Under the pieces are notes generated by a model that saw nothing but the letters and a program-made list of their open reading frames with translations, made no database searches and was not told where the DNA came from. Position numbers and translations under genes: made by a program. From NCBI GenBank assembly GCA_032622095.1, contig CP136069.1:33826194-33890193 (forward strand): a stretch of DNA of 64,000 bases, given 5' to 3'. The stretch is from Siphonodentalium dalli (Eukaryota > Mollusca > Scaphopoda > Gadilida > Siphonodentaliidae). Below are positions 46,156 through 56,794 of the stretch, piece by piece. Within the stretch, counting starts at the first letter, position 1, and the number at the start of each line of letters is the position of its first letter.

Positions 46156-46383
46156 CATTTTTGTCCAACTCGACATTTTATTATTTATCAGTTATTTTTG
46201 TGCGCGTGCTGTATGTTTTGGCTTTTCTCAATTAATGATCCCACATTTTTGTTTTTCAATTCGGCCAAAGCGCATGAAAAATTACATATTCAGAAATAGC
46301 CAAAACGTTTGCCAAAAGAACTTTGTAGCCAGCGTGAACCCTGCATATAAGTCCCGATATTAGTCAATCGTGTCCCACCTTAA

Positions 46384-46742
46384 AGGGGTACTGTACACTA
46401 AATCCGGCTATTTATGGGACCATCTCATTTTATACGCAACAGAATATATGCAACAAATGCATGAATTTGAGCCAAGGATTATTGCAAAATACACACATGT
46501 GCTCTATGCACGATACAAACAAAATGGTATTTATAAAAAAAATGAGTTTATAACTCGAGTGTATGAGTCATAAACTCATTTTCATTATATTATTTAAAAT
46601 TACCACGTTGTCTGCATCGTCTATAGAGCACGTGGGTGTATTTTTCACTAATTATCAAATTAACTCATTTGTTGCATATATTCTGTTGAGTATAAAAGTA
46701 GATGGTCCCATCTAAATTTATAGTGTACAGTACCCCGGGCCT
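46384..46742. mobile_element. TTAA/AGG foldback MITE, family P copy 2
   Basis: TTAA at 46,380-46,383 and 46,743-46,746. Left end AGGGGTACTGTACACTAAAT. The right end GTGTACAGTACCCCGGGCCT has a 5-base insertion. Arms carry TTATGGGACCATCTCATTTT and the inverse. Confidence 0.88.
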
Positions 46743-46795
46743 TTAACTCGGTCTCCATATATATCGACACTTGTATCGTGTATAGTCTTGTTTAA

Positions 46796-47314
46796 AGGCA
46801 CGGGCGGCGTTCGTTGCCGAAATATTCATATTTGTTAAAATCGCCATCAACAGAAGGAATATTAAAATATATATAGTTTTGTTCATATGCCAAACATAAT
46901 CAGCGCGTAAATAGTATATTGTCGTCAAGAAGTACGATGGTGTACGTAAACAAGAGCCTGCTCGTGTTACAGACGTTTTGCTTCTGTTTACATAACACAG
47001 CTCAATTATATTGGTTAATCACACACAAATTATATAAACGCTCTTTATTATTTCTATATCAGGAAAACAGTAACAAATAACGCTCTTTATGTTTACCATA
47101 TCCGGATCTAAACAAAAGCCAGGTTCTGTAACGTTGTTTGCTTTTGTTTACATAACAAAGGAAAACTTTTGACAATAACATACTGTTTATGCCATATTTG
47201 TGATTGGTATAAGAACAAGGTCTGTCTATATTTTACTATTCTTTCTGTTTATGGCGGTTTTTGACGGAGGTGGATATTTTAACAGCATACCTACCATCAA
47301 CGCCGCCCGTATCT
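46796..47314. mobile_element. TTAA/AGG MITE, family O, complete
   Basis: TTAA at 46,792-46,795 and 47,315-47,318. Ends AGGCACGGGCGGCGTTCGTT and CATCAACGCCGCCCGTATCT. Non-coding, 519 bp. It contains two copies of AACGCTCTTTAT. Confidence 0.88.
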
Positions 47315-47321
47315 TTAAATT

Positions 47322-47407
47322 ATGCCATGAATCTCTTGCCTAGCTACATTTACACCAGTAGACTGAGTAGAGATCATATTCCACCAGTAGAAAACCTGGG
47401 AACTTTA
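47322..47407 (+). repeat. Arm fragment of the 7,988-9,412 inverted-repeat family
   Basis: Shares TATGCCATGAATCTCT, GTAGAGATCATATT-like, CACC and AAAACCTGGGAACTTT with the arms at 7,988 and 9,412. It is cut by the MULE insertion at 47,408. Confidence 0.65.
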
Positions 47408-47430
47408 GGGACATGACAATCTGCGGAATG

Positions 47431-47838
47431 GGATGGAATATGGAATAGAACGACAATCTGCGGAACAGAATTTCAAATTGCGTGGAACGGCCGATATCTC
47501 GAGGGATACAGGGCGTAGGGCGCTCATGTTGGTGTCTAACGAATGGCCCACATTCGCCCTATCCACACATATTAACCCCGCCACTGACCGGACACCAGAA
47601 GTTGCATTATTTGATCGAAAACTGACCTAACATGGGGTGAAATTTGGGATAGCATGGCAATCTGCGGAACAGAATTTCAAATTGCGTGGAACGGCCGATA
47701 TCTCGAGGAATACAGGGCGTAGGGCGCTCATTTTGGTGTCTAACGAAAGGCCGATATTCGCCCTATCCACACATATTAACCCCGCCACTGAACGGACACC
47801 GGAAGTTGCATTATTCGGTCGAAAACTGACCTAACATA
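47431..47838 (+). repeat. ~204-bp tandem duplication inside left MULE TIR
   Basis: Two units, about 47,431-47,634 and 47,635-47,838, each with CAATCTGCGGAACAGAATTT, GGCCGATATCTCGAGG, CAGGGCGTAGGGCGCTCAT, CGCCCTATCCACACATATTA and CGAAAACTGACCTAACAT. Confidence 0.9.
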
Positions 47839-48307
47839 AAATGCCACAAACACGAAAAACTGCGTTCGACATTAATGTTTAGAATTTAGATTTCTCGACG
47901 AATACGCTAGCAAACACCAAGTTTTAGGTATCAAATAACGCAGTGGAATACTGTGCACTCGTTTTTATCTACAATATGGCTGTTTTAGTGCGAAAACTGT
48001 AATAGCGAAACGCAAACAAGCGCCGATAAAACAGCTAAAAATAGACTCGATGTTTACATTTACACGATCGATTTCAGCTGGTATATTCAATATAATGGGG
48101 CGTATAGTATATCAAAATGTAGGATTAGACACAGGGAATGTATTTTTTTCCAAATGGGTCCACCACGCGGTGAAATTGTTGCAGAAATTCGCTCCAAAAT
48201 ATTCGCACTTCAGTTGTGACTAAAAGCCCAGATGCCGGAGCCCGGCGACTAAAAGCCAAGTTACAAAATAGATTAACTGGTTTGAACGCATGAATATGTC
48301 GGTATCC

Positions 48308-48443
48308 AGCTAACTGGGACCTTGGCTAACTGGGACCTTGGCTAACTGGGACCTCAAGTCAGGCTAACTGGGACCTTGGCTAACTGGGACCTTCTGGCTA
48401 ACTGGGACCTTGGCTAACTGGGACCTTGGCTAACTGGGACCTT
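48308..48443 (+). repeat. 16-bp minisatellite, left arm of Foldback-like element
   Basis: About eight to nine units of GCTAACTGGGACCTTG, with insertions (CAAGTCAG, CT) between some. Confidence 0.93.
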
Positions 48444-48590
48444 CAGATATATTATGAATCATTTCATTGAAATCATTTTTATTAAGTCATGAGAAAGTTA
48501 AAAACAAATAAATAGATAAATAACATTAAACAGAACAGTAAAAACACAATAAAAACACTATACAAGTCTGCTGGTTTTGCTGTATCTGCA

Positions 48591-49472
48591 TTAGAGCCCG
48601 AAGCCGCCATCGCACGCCGCCGCCGTCAGCCATATTGGCCACAAGCCGCCGCCAGCCATATTATCGCTAACGCCAGCCACATTTAAAAATCTCCGCCACC
48701 GGAATTGTAAAATGGCTGAGCCATGTGCATGGGCTTATATGTCAAGCACAACTGTATTGTGAATCGCAAAGAACTAAACCACATTACCTAATATTGGCAT
48801 ATACTCACATGGACACGGCATGGTTGTTATATTATCAGAACACCGGCCCCCTTAGTGTGGAATAGACTATTCCAATGCATGCTTTCATATAACTGAATGA
48901 GCGCATCCATTCGGTACGTATTGAAAGGGTTAAAATATAAATTGTTTATATCGACAACACAGTCTCGGACATCGCTGGCATTTGTCAATATATAATACAC
49001 ATAAGAATAGAAAATAGTTTGAAATATTATATATCATTACTATCGGGTTCATCATTCAATGATGCATGCATATATCGCAAGATGGCAGTGATGGTAGCAG
49101 TCTGAAGTCGACAGAAGTCCCAAATGTAACTTCTCATACCGATTAGATGGGAAACTACATATAGTATATCCATACCAGTCCTTCGTGAATTTTCGCCATA
49201 ATGGAAAAGCCCAACATCAAAAGATTACGTGTGGTCTGGAATTCTACGGGTTCACCACAAACGCTAAAAAAAAAACGGCGTCTATAACCGGTAACAGGGG
49301 ATTAGGAACGTTTCGGAAACGAGAATACGCTGAATGACAACATCTCAGCCGGCTCAGCCGCCATATTTCGTCAGCCACGAACGTCGTGACTGAGCCGGCT
49401 TAGCTAGTTAACCAGCCACGAAAATCGGTTGAGCCAGCCATGAAAACTATTTGTCGTGGCTTCGGGGTCTAA
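48591..49472. mobile_element. Small TIR element (innermost), 882 bp, inserted in a transposase ORF
   Basis: TSD TCTGCA at 48,585-48,590 and 49,473-49,478. Ends TTAGAGCCCGAAGCC and GGCTTCGGGGTCTAA (one mismatch). Subterminal regions are rich in GCCAGCC/GCCGCC and related inverted blocks. No gene. It interrupts the minus-strand MULE frame: the residues before the stop come from the TSD, and the same frame continues on the far side as DTAKPADLYSVF. Confidence 0.82.
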
Positions 49473-49994
49473 TCTGCATGTATATACCCATACTGGTATG
49501 CTGTATTTACTCTCTTCATCGCTCTCTGGTTGAGTTTATTGTGCCATCCTTCGACATCATTGTTGGTTCTTATGCTGCGTCCGAAGACTGACCATTCATC
49601 AACCGACCACACTGGGCTCTTTATCCAGGTTTTCTCAACGTATGCCATATAGTTGCTGACATGAGGTACCTGGCTGTCTACCTTTGCCTTCAGTCTGTCG
49701 AATGCGGCTGGGATGTCGGCGGCAGGCAGGAATGGAATGGACATGACGCGTCTGAGATGTTTGTGGATTCGGTCTCTTCTGTCGATAGACATCTCTGGTG
49801 ATGCCAGTCTTACATTTGCGATGCTGCCATCGGGAGCAGCCATCACAATTCAAGGCCTCTTGTCTTGGTCTAACCACATCGCCACACGAAATACACGTTA
49901 CATCAGGTTCAGAAGACATTGTGCTGATATGCTGTCTGACAGTAAATTGGCCTCTATATAGCTGTCCATATGTTGTCTTTACTGTTAAATACAC
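49469..49994 (-). pseudogene. PHD-finger/MULE transposase, internally deleted (inner element)
   Basis: The first frame (49,994-49,635) carries CISCGDVV then ALNCDGCSRWQHRKC, TGITRDVYR: a PHD-like zinc finger often found at the N-terminus of invertebrate MULE transposases. At about 49,790 the sequence shifts to the frame 49,846-49,469 with IPFLPAADIPAAFDRL, YVEKTWI, WSVFGRSIRTNNDVEGWHNK and LNQRA, the C-terminal part of a MULE transposase. The central region, with the DDE catalytic core, is missing. The join of N-terminus to C-terminus points to an internal deletion, so no active enzyme is encoded. The C-terminus is cut by the innermost insertion. Confidence 0.82.
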
Positions 49995-50418
49995 TCACTA
50001 CTGATGACTGGTCAGTTGTTACAAGTGAACACAAGTAAGCTGACTAGATCACAAGATCAAATGGACCAACTGATTAAAACAACAATCGCTTTCAAAACAA
50101 ACTCACACCTTCACTGTGAATGCCATGAGTAACAATCACTTTATTGCATCTTAACTGTGAATGCCCATAATAACCATCACTTTATTGACTTTATTAACAA
50201 TAAATATTCATAGAAATATATAAGATACAAATAAGATACAAATAAGAAATTAAAATAGTGACCTTCAGTTTTATAGATTGACAATATTTTTTTTTTCATT
50301 TTTTTTTTATTAACTGGTTGAAACATATCTAAAACATTTTTGAAGCAATAACATATATAAAACCAACAATATCCTATTATCAATGTTCTATTCTACTTAT
50401 ATATTTAATAAATATAAC

Positions 50419-50549
50419 CAAGGTCCCAGTTAGCCAAGGTCCCAGTTAGCCCAAGGTCCCAGTTAGCCAAGGTCCCAGTTGGTCATGGTCCCAGTTAGCC
50501 AAGGTCCCAGTTAGCCCAAGGTCCCAGTTAGCCAAGGTCCCAGTTAGCT
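50419..50549 (-). repeat. 16-bp minisatellite, right arm of Foldback-like element
   Basis: Inverse of the array at 48,308: about eight AAGGTCCCAGTTAGCC units, one of them GGTCATGGTCCC variant. Confidence 0.93.
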
Positions 50550-50564
50550 GACATTCAATATGTC

Positions 50565-51199
50565 AATGGTCAGACTGTTGGAAATAATACCCAATTTTTT
50601 TTTTATAGACTTATATAAACACTTACGTGTGAAACTCGAATTTTAATTAAATCCATGATTGTGTAGTCTCTCGTATATCACGAACACTGCGCGCACACAT
50701 TTTATTGGAATACATGCCATCTTTGCCTTGTGTTTTGTTTAGTTTAGTTTTTTTGGCGACCAAAGATGAGATGTGTTCGCACCACACTGTGCTAAGGCCA
50801 ATGAAATCACTGAATTTCAGATTATCAGCTTAACCGCATTATTTCATTAGTATCTGAAGCAAATTAATGAACACCATAAACAATAGAAAATTAACACAGC
50901 TCTTCGTGCGGGATAATCTTTAAAGCCAGTGACACCTCAGTCTACCCGGCAGGCAGAGATTAACGACTTGGCCGGCGGAGATTATAGTCCATATCAAAAC
51001 ACCTGCGGTCCAGTGTTGTCACAGTCCATAACTGTTGGTGGTGAATAACGTTTAATAGCGTGAGCCACATTCAGTTTATTTATTTTACACGTTTTATTAT
51101 TTGTTTGTAAAGATGTATTGTGAATTATTATCAGTGTTTTAAGTAGAGTTCACTACTGAATATATATACTGTTAGATTCCCTGGTCTGACATAAACACG
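50565..51199. other. Outer MULE non-coding 5' region
   Basis: No gene recognised. It lies between the nested element and the FLYWCH start, and could hold the promoter of the outer MULE gene. Confidence 0.4.
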
Positions 51200-51520
51200 A
51201 TGGCAAGCACACAAGTGAACGTAAATTATATTTCAAATACTAGAGGTGGAAAGTATCTGGTATATGATAACTACAAATTCTCCGTTAAATCAAGGAGAAA
51301 TTATCGAATTCATTGGCGATGTTGTAAGAAAGACTGTCGTGCAACCACTAAACACTGAGAACGATATGGTGATATCCAACAGCGGCAACCATAACCACGA
51401 ACCTGATTTCAACCAAGTAGCAGCAGATTCCTGGATTACAGACCTCAAAATGCTTGTTAAGACAAGTAACAAGCCAGTAACAACGCTATACCAGGAAGAA
51501 ATAGGAAGTATGTACTGAGT
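51200..51520 (+). pseudogene. FLYWCH zinc finger of outer MULE, frameshifted
   Basis: From ATG 51,200 the frame reads STQVNVNYISNTRGGKYLVY then DNYKFSVKSRR, IHWRCCKKDCRATTKH and stops. The neighbouring frame then continues with NDMVISNSGNHNHEPDFNQV and LVKTSNKPV to 51,518. Together this is a FLYWCH finger: Y-x-F/Y, W-x-C-x4-C, then H-x-H (HNHEP). FLYWCH fingers are the usual DNA-binding module at the N-terminus of animal MULE proteins. One frameshift at about 51,350 inactivates it. Confidence 0.85.
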
Positions 51521-51713
51521 AAATTTAATTTCGCATTCTCATTAATCTGGCAACGCTCTTTATATTAGTATTCAGAAAGAAAACTAAGCAAGTAATAACT
51601 AAAGTAAAACTGGTGTAATGTTATATTATATATATTATAATTATTATTAAAGAATGGAGAATAATAAGCAAGTAATAACTCTATTAATGTTTATAATTTA
51701 ACCATGCTATTTT

Positions 51714-52046
51714 TTGGAAGGGAGCCATGGCCGCCAGCTATGGAATCACCACGACACAATTGGTCCAAGAACGACAAATCATGTGGAAGGATGGCACCGA
51801 AAACTACAGTTGGTGTTATCTTGCTCACACCCGAACATCTTCAGGTTGATAGATTTCCTGAAGAAAGAGCAAGCTTACCAGGAAGCAACCGTCATCCAAT
51901 TGAGAGCGGGTGGAAGGATTGGTCCATGCAAGATGCGATATCGCAAAGTTGACAATTCCATCAGACATTTCAAGAGAGTTTTCGGCGCAGGCGAAATAGA
52001 TATTCTCGAATACATGGATTCAGTATCAAACATTAATGTGCTATAA
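51714..52046 (+). pseudogene. Outer MULE transposase C-terminus
   Basis: 110 codons: LWNHHDTIGPRTTNHVEGWH then RKLQLVLSCSHPNIFRLIDF, LKKEQAYQEATVIQLRAGG and RYRKVDNSIRHFKRVFGAGE. The R-T-T-N-H-V-E-G-W-H-R-K motif is the hallmark of the MULE transposase C-terminal part. Only ~190 bp separate it from the FLYWCH segment, so the DDE catalytic core is deleted. The element is non-autonomous unless a full copy supplies transposase in trans. Confidence 0.87.
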
Positions 52047-52137
52047 TTCATGTTATGTTATATTGATAGTATTTGTTATATATATCTCGAGTATTTAATA
52101 AATTTGTTGAAATATATCACATGTGCATTTCTTCGTT

Positions 52138-52255
52138 CATAATGCAACTTCCTGTGTCCGTTCAGTGGCGGGGTTAAAATGTGTGGATAGGGCGAATATC
52201 GGCCTTTCGTTAGACACCAAAATGAGCCCTCTACGCGCTGTATTCCTCGAGTTTT
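52138..52255 (-). repeat. Inner part of right MULE TIR
   Basis: The inverse matches 47,700-47,812 of the left end (GCATTATGAACGAAG side out, CTCGAGGAATACAG at the top). It is separated from the outer right TIR by 52,256-53,100. Confidence 0.8.
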
Positions 52256-53100
52256 GAATTTTCCAAAAACCCCAATTATCATCATCGTCCGGCCGCTCAT
52301 CGCCGTCGAAATTAGCCATCGCCACCAATTCCCAGTAACAATTATGATAAAAACTATAGCCGGCAGCTCTGTGATGTTGAGGATTATCACACCTGCCCCA
52401 ACACCTACCCGAAACAATAGCCGCCGGGTGAACAGGACGACCCCATCCTGACAGACTGTACAAACATAATGATAATGGGGCATTATGCATCATGAATATT
52501 TTTGTTAATTGGAATTGTCAAATCTAACATGCATGTTGTGGCTTCTAAGTAAACAAATTACCAGTTTTTTTAAATGGAGGCATGATGTTAAAGGACTCTT
52601 AGTTGCAATTAAGACCCTCGCAATAAATGCTTCAACAAACGCTCTTTATTGACTACCCTATACATGTTCTATGTATACTATAGGGCGACTGTATATACAC
52701 AGACGGTATAGATAACTTTTAAGAGTGTTAACAATATTTTATTAGAACGAAAAAACAGAACGTCACATTTACAATGTATACATAGAAAAATAACAAATAG
52801 TTCAAATGGCGATATGATAACAAGCAATAAGCCTATTTTATAAAAACTTTATTTAAATCAAATACACGACATCGTTCTTGTAGAGCGACATGCATTGACA
52901 ACACTGGGCATAAAATCCAAATATGCTTTGTTAAATTTTATTAAATGAAATCAGTGATGACCTTGGCATATTGATGCACTTAAAACTGATTGTATTTACT
53001 AATTTTATTTACTTTATTGATACACGCTACCAGCATATAACAATTATCTAGTTTCATTATATCACATCTTCTGAGTGCTGAGACATATTTGATTTCTAAT
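52256..53100. other. Sequence splitting the right MULE TIR, no gene recognised
   Basis: ~840 bp absent from the left TIR. A minus frame 52,493-52,260 (SGWGRPVHPAAIVSGRCWGR...) and overlapping frames show no known domain. It contains AACGCTCTTTAT at 52,637. May be an insertion; no clear ends. Confidence 0.4.
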
Positions 53101-53221
53101 CCCTACGCCCTGTATTCCTCGAGATATCGGCCGTTCCACGCAATTTGAAATTCTGTTCCGCAGATTGTCGTTCTATTCCATATTCCATCCCATTCCGCAG
53201 ATTGTCATGTCCCGAACTTTA

Positions 53222-54040
53222 CAACATTGAACGAACTAGGCAGGGAATATATATCTTTGTAAATAATTGTTCATCAATATTCTACTTCACAATAGGAGGT
53301 GGTTCGAGGTCAATATTGCATGCTTTTGTGTTACTTTTGTGGGTCGATATTGCAATAAACATTGTATTATTTACCGCGAAGAAATTCCATGATTGTATGC
53401 GACGCAAACCAAAATCGCTCAAAAGTGACTTAAATCGTGCAATTTTTAGTTGGGACTTTCACCTAAATGTAGATTAAAATACAGGATTATGGATCATATA
53501 TTAACTAAGAAATATATTACCTGCATATGATATCTACGGGCGTATTTGGAGTAGATATTCGTGACATGGTCTAAGTCTTGTTACGTTTCGACATATAGGC
53601 GATTATTAATACTGTTTGTCAATTGTTGCTATGTATGTAATGGCATCAGTTACTAGACAGTGATACATTAACTGTGATTGGCATATAATCATATTATTAT
53701 GTGGTATAGCTTATTCACAAATAAAACATGCAGCCAGAATTATCGTTTTGGGCATACAATTGTAGCCGCATGCTGAGAGTTACATAAAAGACCAATTACA
53801 TATATGTCAGACCCATAACTCTCTATACTTTATACTCAATATAGCGAGACCATCAACGTTTGTTTGTCTGGAAAATTCCATGCAGTTGATTGAAGTTATT
53901 CTTTGGCAAATGTAAAGCTTCTTCCATAATCATAATACCATAAAATTGAAAATCGGGCCCGCAAATTACCTTTACCAAATAAGTATGTCCATATTTCTCA
54001 ATAGAATGTGGGACCATGCCCCGTTTGGTTGTCTGGAACT
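53222..54040. other. No gene recognised
   Basis: Anonymous. The frame 53,145-53,477 begins inside the MULE TIR and runs out into the flank without a known domain. Confidence 0.4.
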
Positions 54041-54044
54041 TTAA

Positions 54045-54451
54045 AGGTACTCAATCCGATCAGACGGTCCCCATACCATCAAGATACAACAACAACATTG
54101 TTTTAAAAATATACGCTCTAGTTAACAGAATCGATTTGTTGCAATAAAATAATGCTAACCACTGTCAACTTTGGTTTCAAATTTCCCAAAACTTGTTATT
54201 TATCAACATTTTGTTCAACAAAATATGGCCGTATTATCCATCTTCATCCGCAATTTTGTCCGAGACCCTCCCCTCCGTTTGACCACGTGTTTCTGGGCCA
54301 CATATTATTACGCATCTCGAGAATTCACAAACTTCAAAAATCGATATCTGATCACTCTGAGCTTTGATGGGTGTGTTCCTAGACTCGAATCAAATATTTT
54401 TTTCCCCAAAGCCAAAGAAATAGTAATTTAGGAGCACCTGATCTGATTGGT
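54045..54451. mobile_element. Family K copy 4
   Basis: TTAA at 54,041-54,044 and 54,452-54,455. Left end AGGTACTCAATCCGATCAGA. The right end is diverged (GATCTGATTGGT). CAACAACAA near the left matches the TTG repeat of copy 2 in inverted orientation. This uninterrupted copy defines the insertion in copy 3. Confidence 0.85.
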
Positions 54452-54689
54452 TTAATAATCCCTCTATGCCGGAGGGAGGTTGGTCGTGAAAACATTTGCG
54501 GACACAAGGTCGAAAACAATCATTCCCGCTACATGACCACCCACCCACAACCATTGTGCGTTTTTTTTACCAGGCCAACTTTTTGGGACCCATAAAAAAA
54601 AAAATAGTTAGTCAGAATAATTTAAAACAAAATTATATCAGCCTGGTTCTTTCTAACAATAGCGTAGTCCAACATATAAATATATTTTC

Positions 54690-55800
54690 TAAACAATGTT
54701 CATTCACCAACGATCAGGAATCCTTCTGCATTTGTATTTCCTGAACAACCCTGCAAATGAATTAAAGACCATTCCAATGAACGCTTATATAACTGGTGGG
54801 GGATCCATCTTTTTCAGACACATAGGCCGTTGTTGAATTTATTTTCTGAACAGTTTTCACCAATGAACAGGAACCCTTTTGCAATTGTATTTCCTTAACA
54901 ACGGTTCAAATGAATTATAGACCATTCCAATGTACGCTTATTTAACTGGTGGCGGAATCCACCTCTTTCAGATAATTAGTTCAACAAAAGGTTATGGGCC
55001 GCATAGGCCGTTTGTTGAACTTATTTTCTGATAAAATTTCACCAATGAATATGTATCCTTCAGCACTTGTATTTTCTAAACAACCCTCCGGATGAATTAT
55101 AGACCATTCCAATGTACGATTATATAAAACCAGATGAACTTATTTTCTGAACAATTTTCACCAATGAATATGTATCCTTCTGCACTTGTATTTCCCGAAC
55201 AACCCTCAAAATTAATTATAGATGATCATTCCAATGTACGATTGTAGAATACCAGTTGAACTTATTTCATGGACAATTTTCCCCAATAAATATGTATCCA
55301 ACTGCATTTGTATTTCCTGAATAACCCTCCGTATAAATTAAAGACCATTCCAATGTAAGTTTATATAACTGGTGGGGGAGCCACCTCTTTCAGATAATTA
55401 GTTCAATAAACGATCATGGGCCGTATAGTCCTGAACTTATTTTCATCAATGAATATGTATCCTTCTGCACTTGTATTACATGAACAACCCTCCAAAATAT
55501 TATAGACCATTACAATGTGCGATTATATAATACCAGATGAAATTATTTCATGAACAATTTTCACCAGTGAATATTTATCCAACTGCAATTGTATTTCCTA
55601 AACAACCCTCCAAATGAATTATAGACCATTTCAATGTACGATTATATAATACCAGTTGAACTTATTTCATGAACAATTTTCACCAATGAATATTTATCCA
55701 ACTGCACTTGTATTTCCTAAACATCCCTCCAAATAAATTAAAGACAGTTCGAGTGTACTCTTATTTAACTGGTTGGGGAATCCATCTCTTTCAGATAATT
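54690..55800 (+). repeat. ~120-bp tandem array with optional extra block, about 8 units
   Basis: The core unit has TTATTTTCTGAACAATTTTC, ACCAATGAATATGTATCCTT, CTGCACTTGTATTTCC, AACAACCCTCCAAATGAATT and ATAGACCATTCCAATGTACG. Anchor spacings are about 117-125 bp where only the core is present. They are 150-185 bp where a block with ACTGGTGGGGGATCCACCTC, TTTCAGATAATTAGTTCAA and a GGGCCGTATAG part is added. Confidence 0.85.
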
Positions 55801-55991
55801 AATCTCAACCACCCGTAAATTCTGTGGAAATAAATTTCAACCAAGTGTGTCCTATATGAGCATTAAAACAATACATTCCCAAAATCACTATCCAATTATT
55901 TCTGAAGAGTTTCTCTTGAAGTTCACGTATTACCAGTTGACGGAGACATTGTTTATCCACTCGCCGAATGTATCTGCACAATAATATAGCG

Positions 55992-56312
55992 TTAAAGTGG
56001 TGTGAAACACTCCGTTTGGGTGATCAAATAGAAATTGAGAATAATCGTGCTCAAAGTTGTTTTTTGTTACTATACTATCAAACCAAATTGACGATACACA
56101 TTGTCATTCTTATATATTAATTAAATGCAATGACTCTCGGTGGCGAAATCATTTGTCTTAGATTATCGCCGATAGTTGCGCCCCGGATTGAGATGTAAAT
56201 ATTTACAATTGGGCGCAGTTCCGACGATGTTTTTTATGGAGTGGTATGGTTGATTTCTTTGAATTATTGGCGATGTTAGCAGAATGCTGCAATCCCCTTG
56301 TTGGCATAAAGC
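55992..56312 (+). repeat. Dispersed repeat family N, copy 2
   Basis: See 45,838-46,155. Clearly related but diverged, with indels. Confidence 0.8.
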
Positions 56313-56790
56313 CAGAGTACTAACTTATAAATTTCACGCACCCGAACAAGTCCATAATATGTCTTTAAATTATGTAACTATATATCTACGAAGTGCATGT
56401 GTGATGTCAGTTATTGAAAACAATTGAAATCCCTTGAATTCGGCATATAACAAGGTAAATCCGAACAGGTCCGTGGCAATAGGTTCTCGCATAACAGTTA
56501 TGTTCAAGGGGGACATTTTCGCATCAATTTGCTTTATTTATTTTACGTATAAAGCCCCAACTTAGTGTTTAATATGCCTTTAAACGAACGCCACATTGAG
56601 TCATACAGGAAGCTCTCTGAAACATTATTATGAAATCGATTCAGCCGTACATTATTCCATCCACCGCAGGGGTGTGTCAAACATTTTTTCGGGGACGTAT
56701 GGGGGTAGGTGTGTGGTCAATAGGACCCAAAAGCATTTTTAACCACAGCTCAAAAACTATTTCCTCCATATTGTTCAACTATTTTTGGCC
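56313..56790. other. No gene recognised
   Basis: Anonymous. A G/C-run-type block (GGGGACGTATGGGGGTAGGT) lies near 56,690. Confidence 0.4.
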
Positions 56791-56794
56791 TTAA

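Larger units (their letters stand above)
48301..50556 (-). mobile_element. Foldback/NOF-like MULE (inner element) with inverted minisatellite ends
   Basis: Flanked by AATATGTC at 48,293-48,300 and 50,557-50,564. The left end is GGTATCCAGCTAACTGGGAC, followed by about nine 16-bp GGCTAACTGGGACCTT units to 48,443. The right end is the same array inverted (AAGGTCCCAGTTAGCC, 50,419-50,549). Between them, on the minus strand, lie remnants of a PHD-finger/MULE protein (49,994-49,469). Drosophila Foldback elements also have tandem-repeat TIRs and are mobilised by NOF, a MULE-type transposase; the parallel is inference. It lies inside the outer MULE and contains a third element. Confidence 0.85.
47408..53213 (+). 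mobile_element. MULE-like DNA transposon (outer element), 5.8 kb, with FLYWCH protein remnant
   Basis: Flanked by a perfect 8-bp duplication, GAACTTTA, at 47,400-47,407 and 53,214-53,221. Terminal inverted repeats start GGGACATGACAATCTGCGGA and match over ~113 bp with one difference seen (left 47,408-47,520; right 53,101-53,213). Beyond that the left end continues as a ~204-bp tandem duplication, and part of this recurs inverted at 52,138-52,255. Inside are a plus-strand FLYWCH finger and transposase C-terminus (51,200-52,046), and a nested second element (48,301-50,556). Long TIRs, an 8-9-bp TSD and FLYWCH/MULE protein domains together identify the Mutator-like superfamily. Confidence 0.88.

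Noticed and set aside
47433-47834. Two 65-codon, nearly identical frames as paralogous genes
   Set aside because: They are the two units of a tandem duplication in the MULE terminal repeat.
53145-53477. 110-codon frame as a gene
   Set aside because: It starts inside the MULE terminal inverted repeat and runs into anonymous flank with no known domain.
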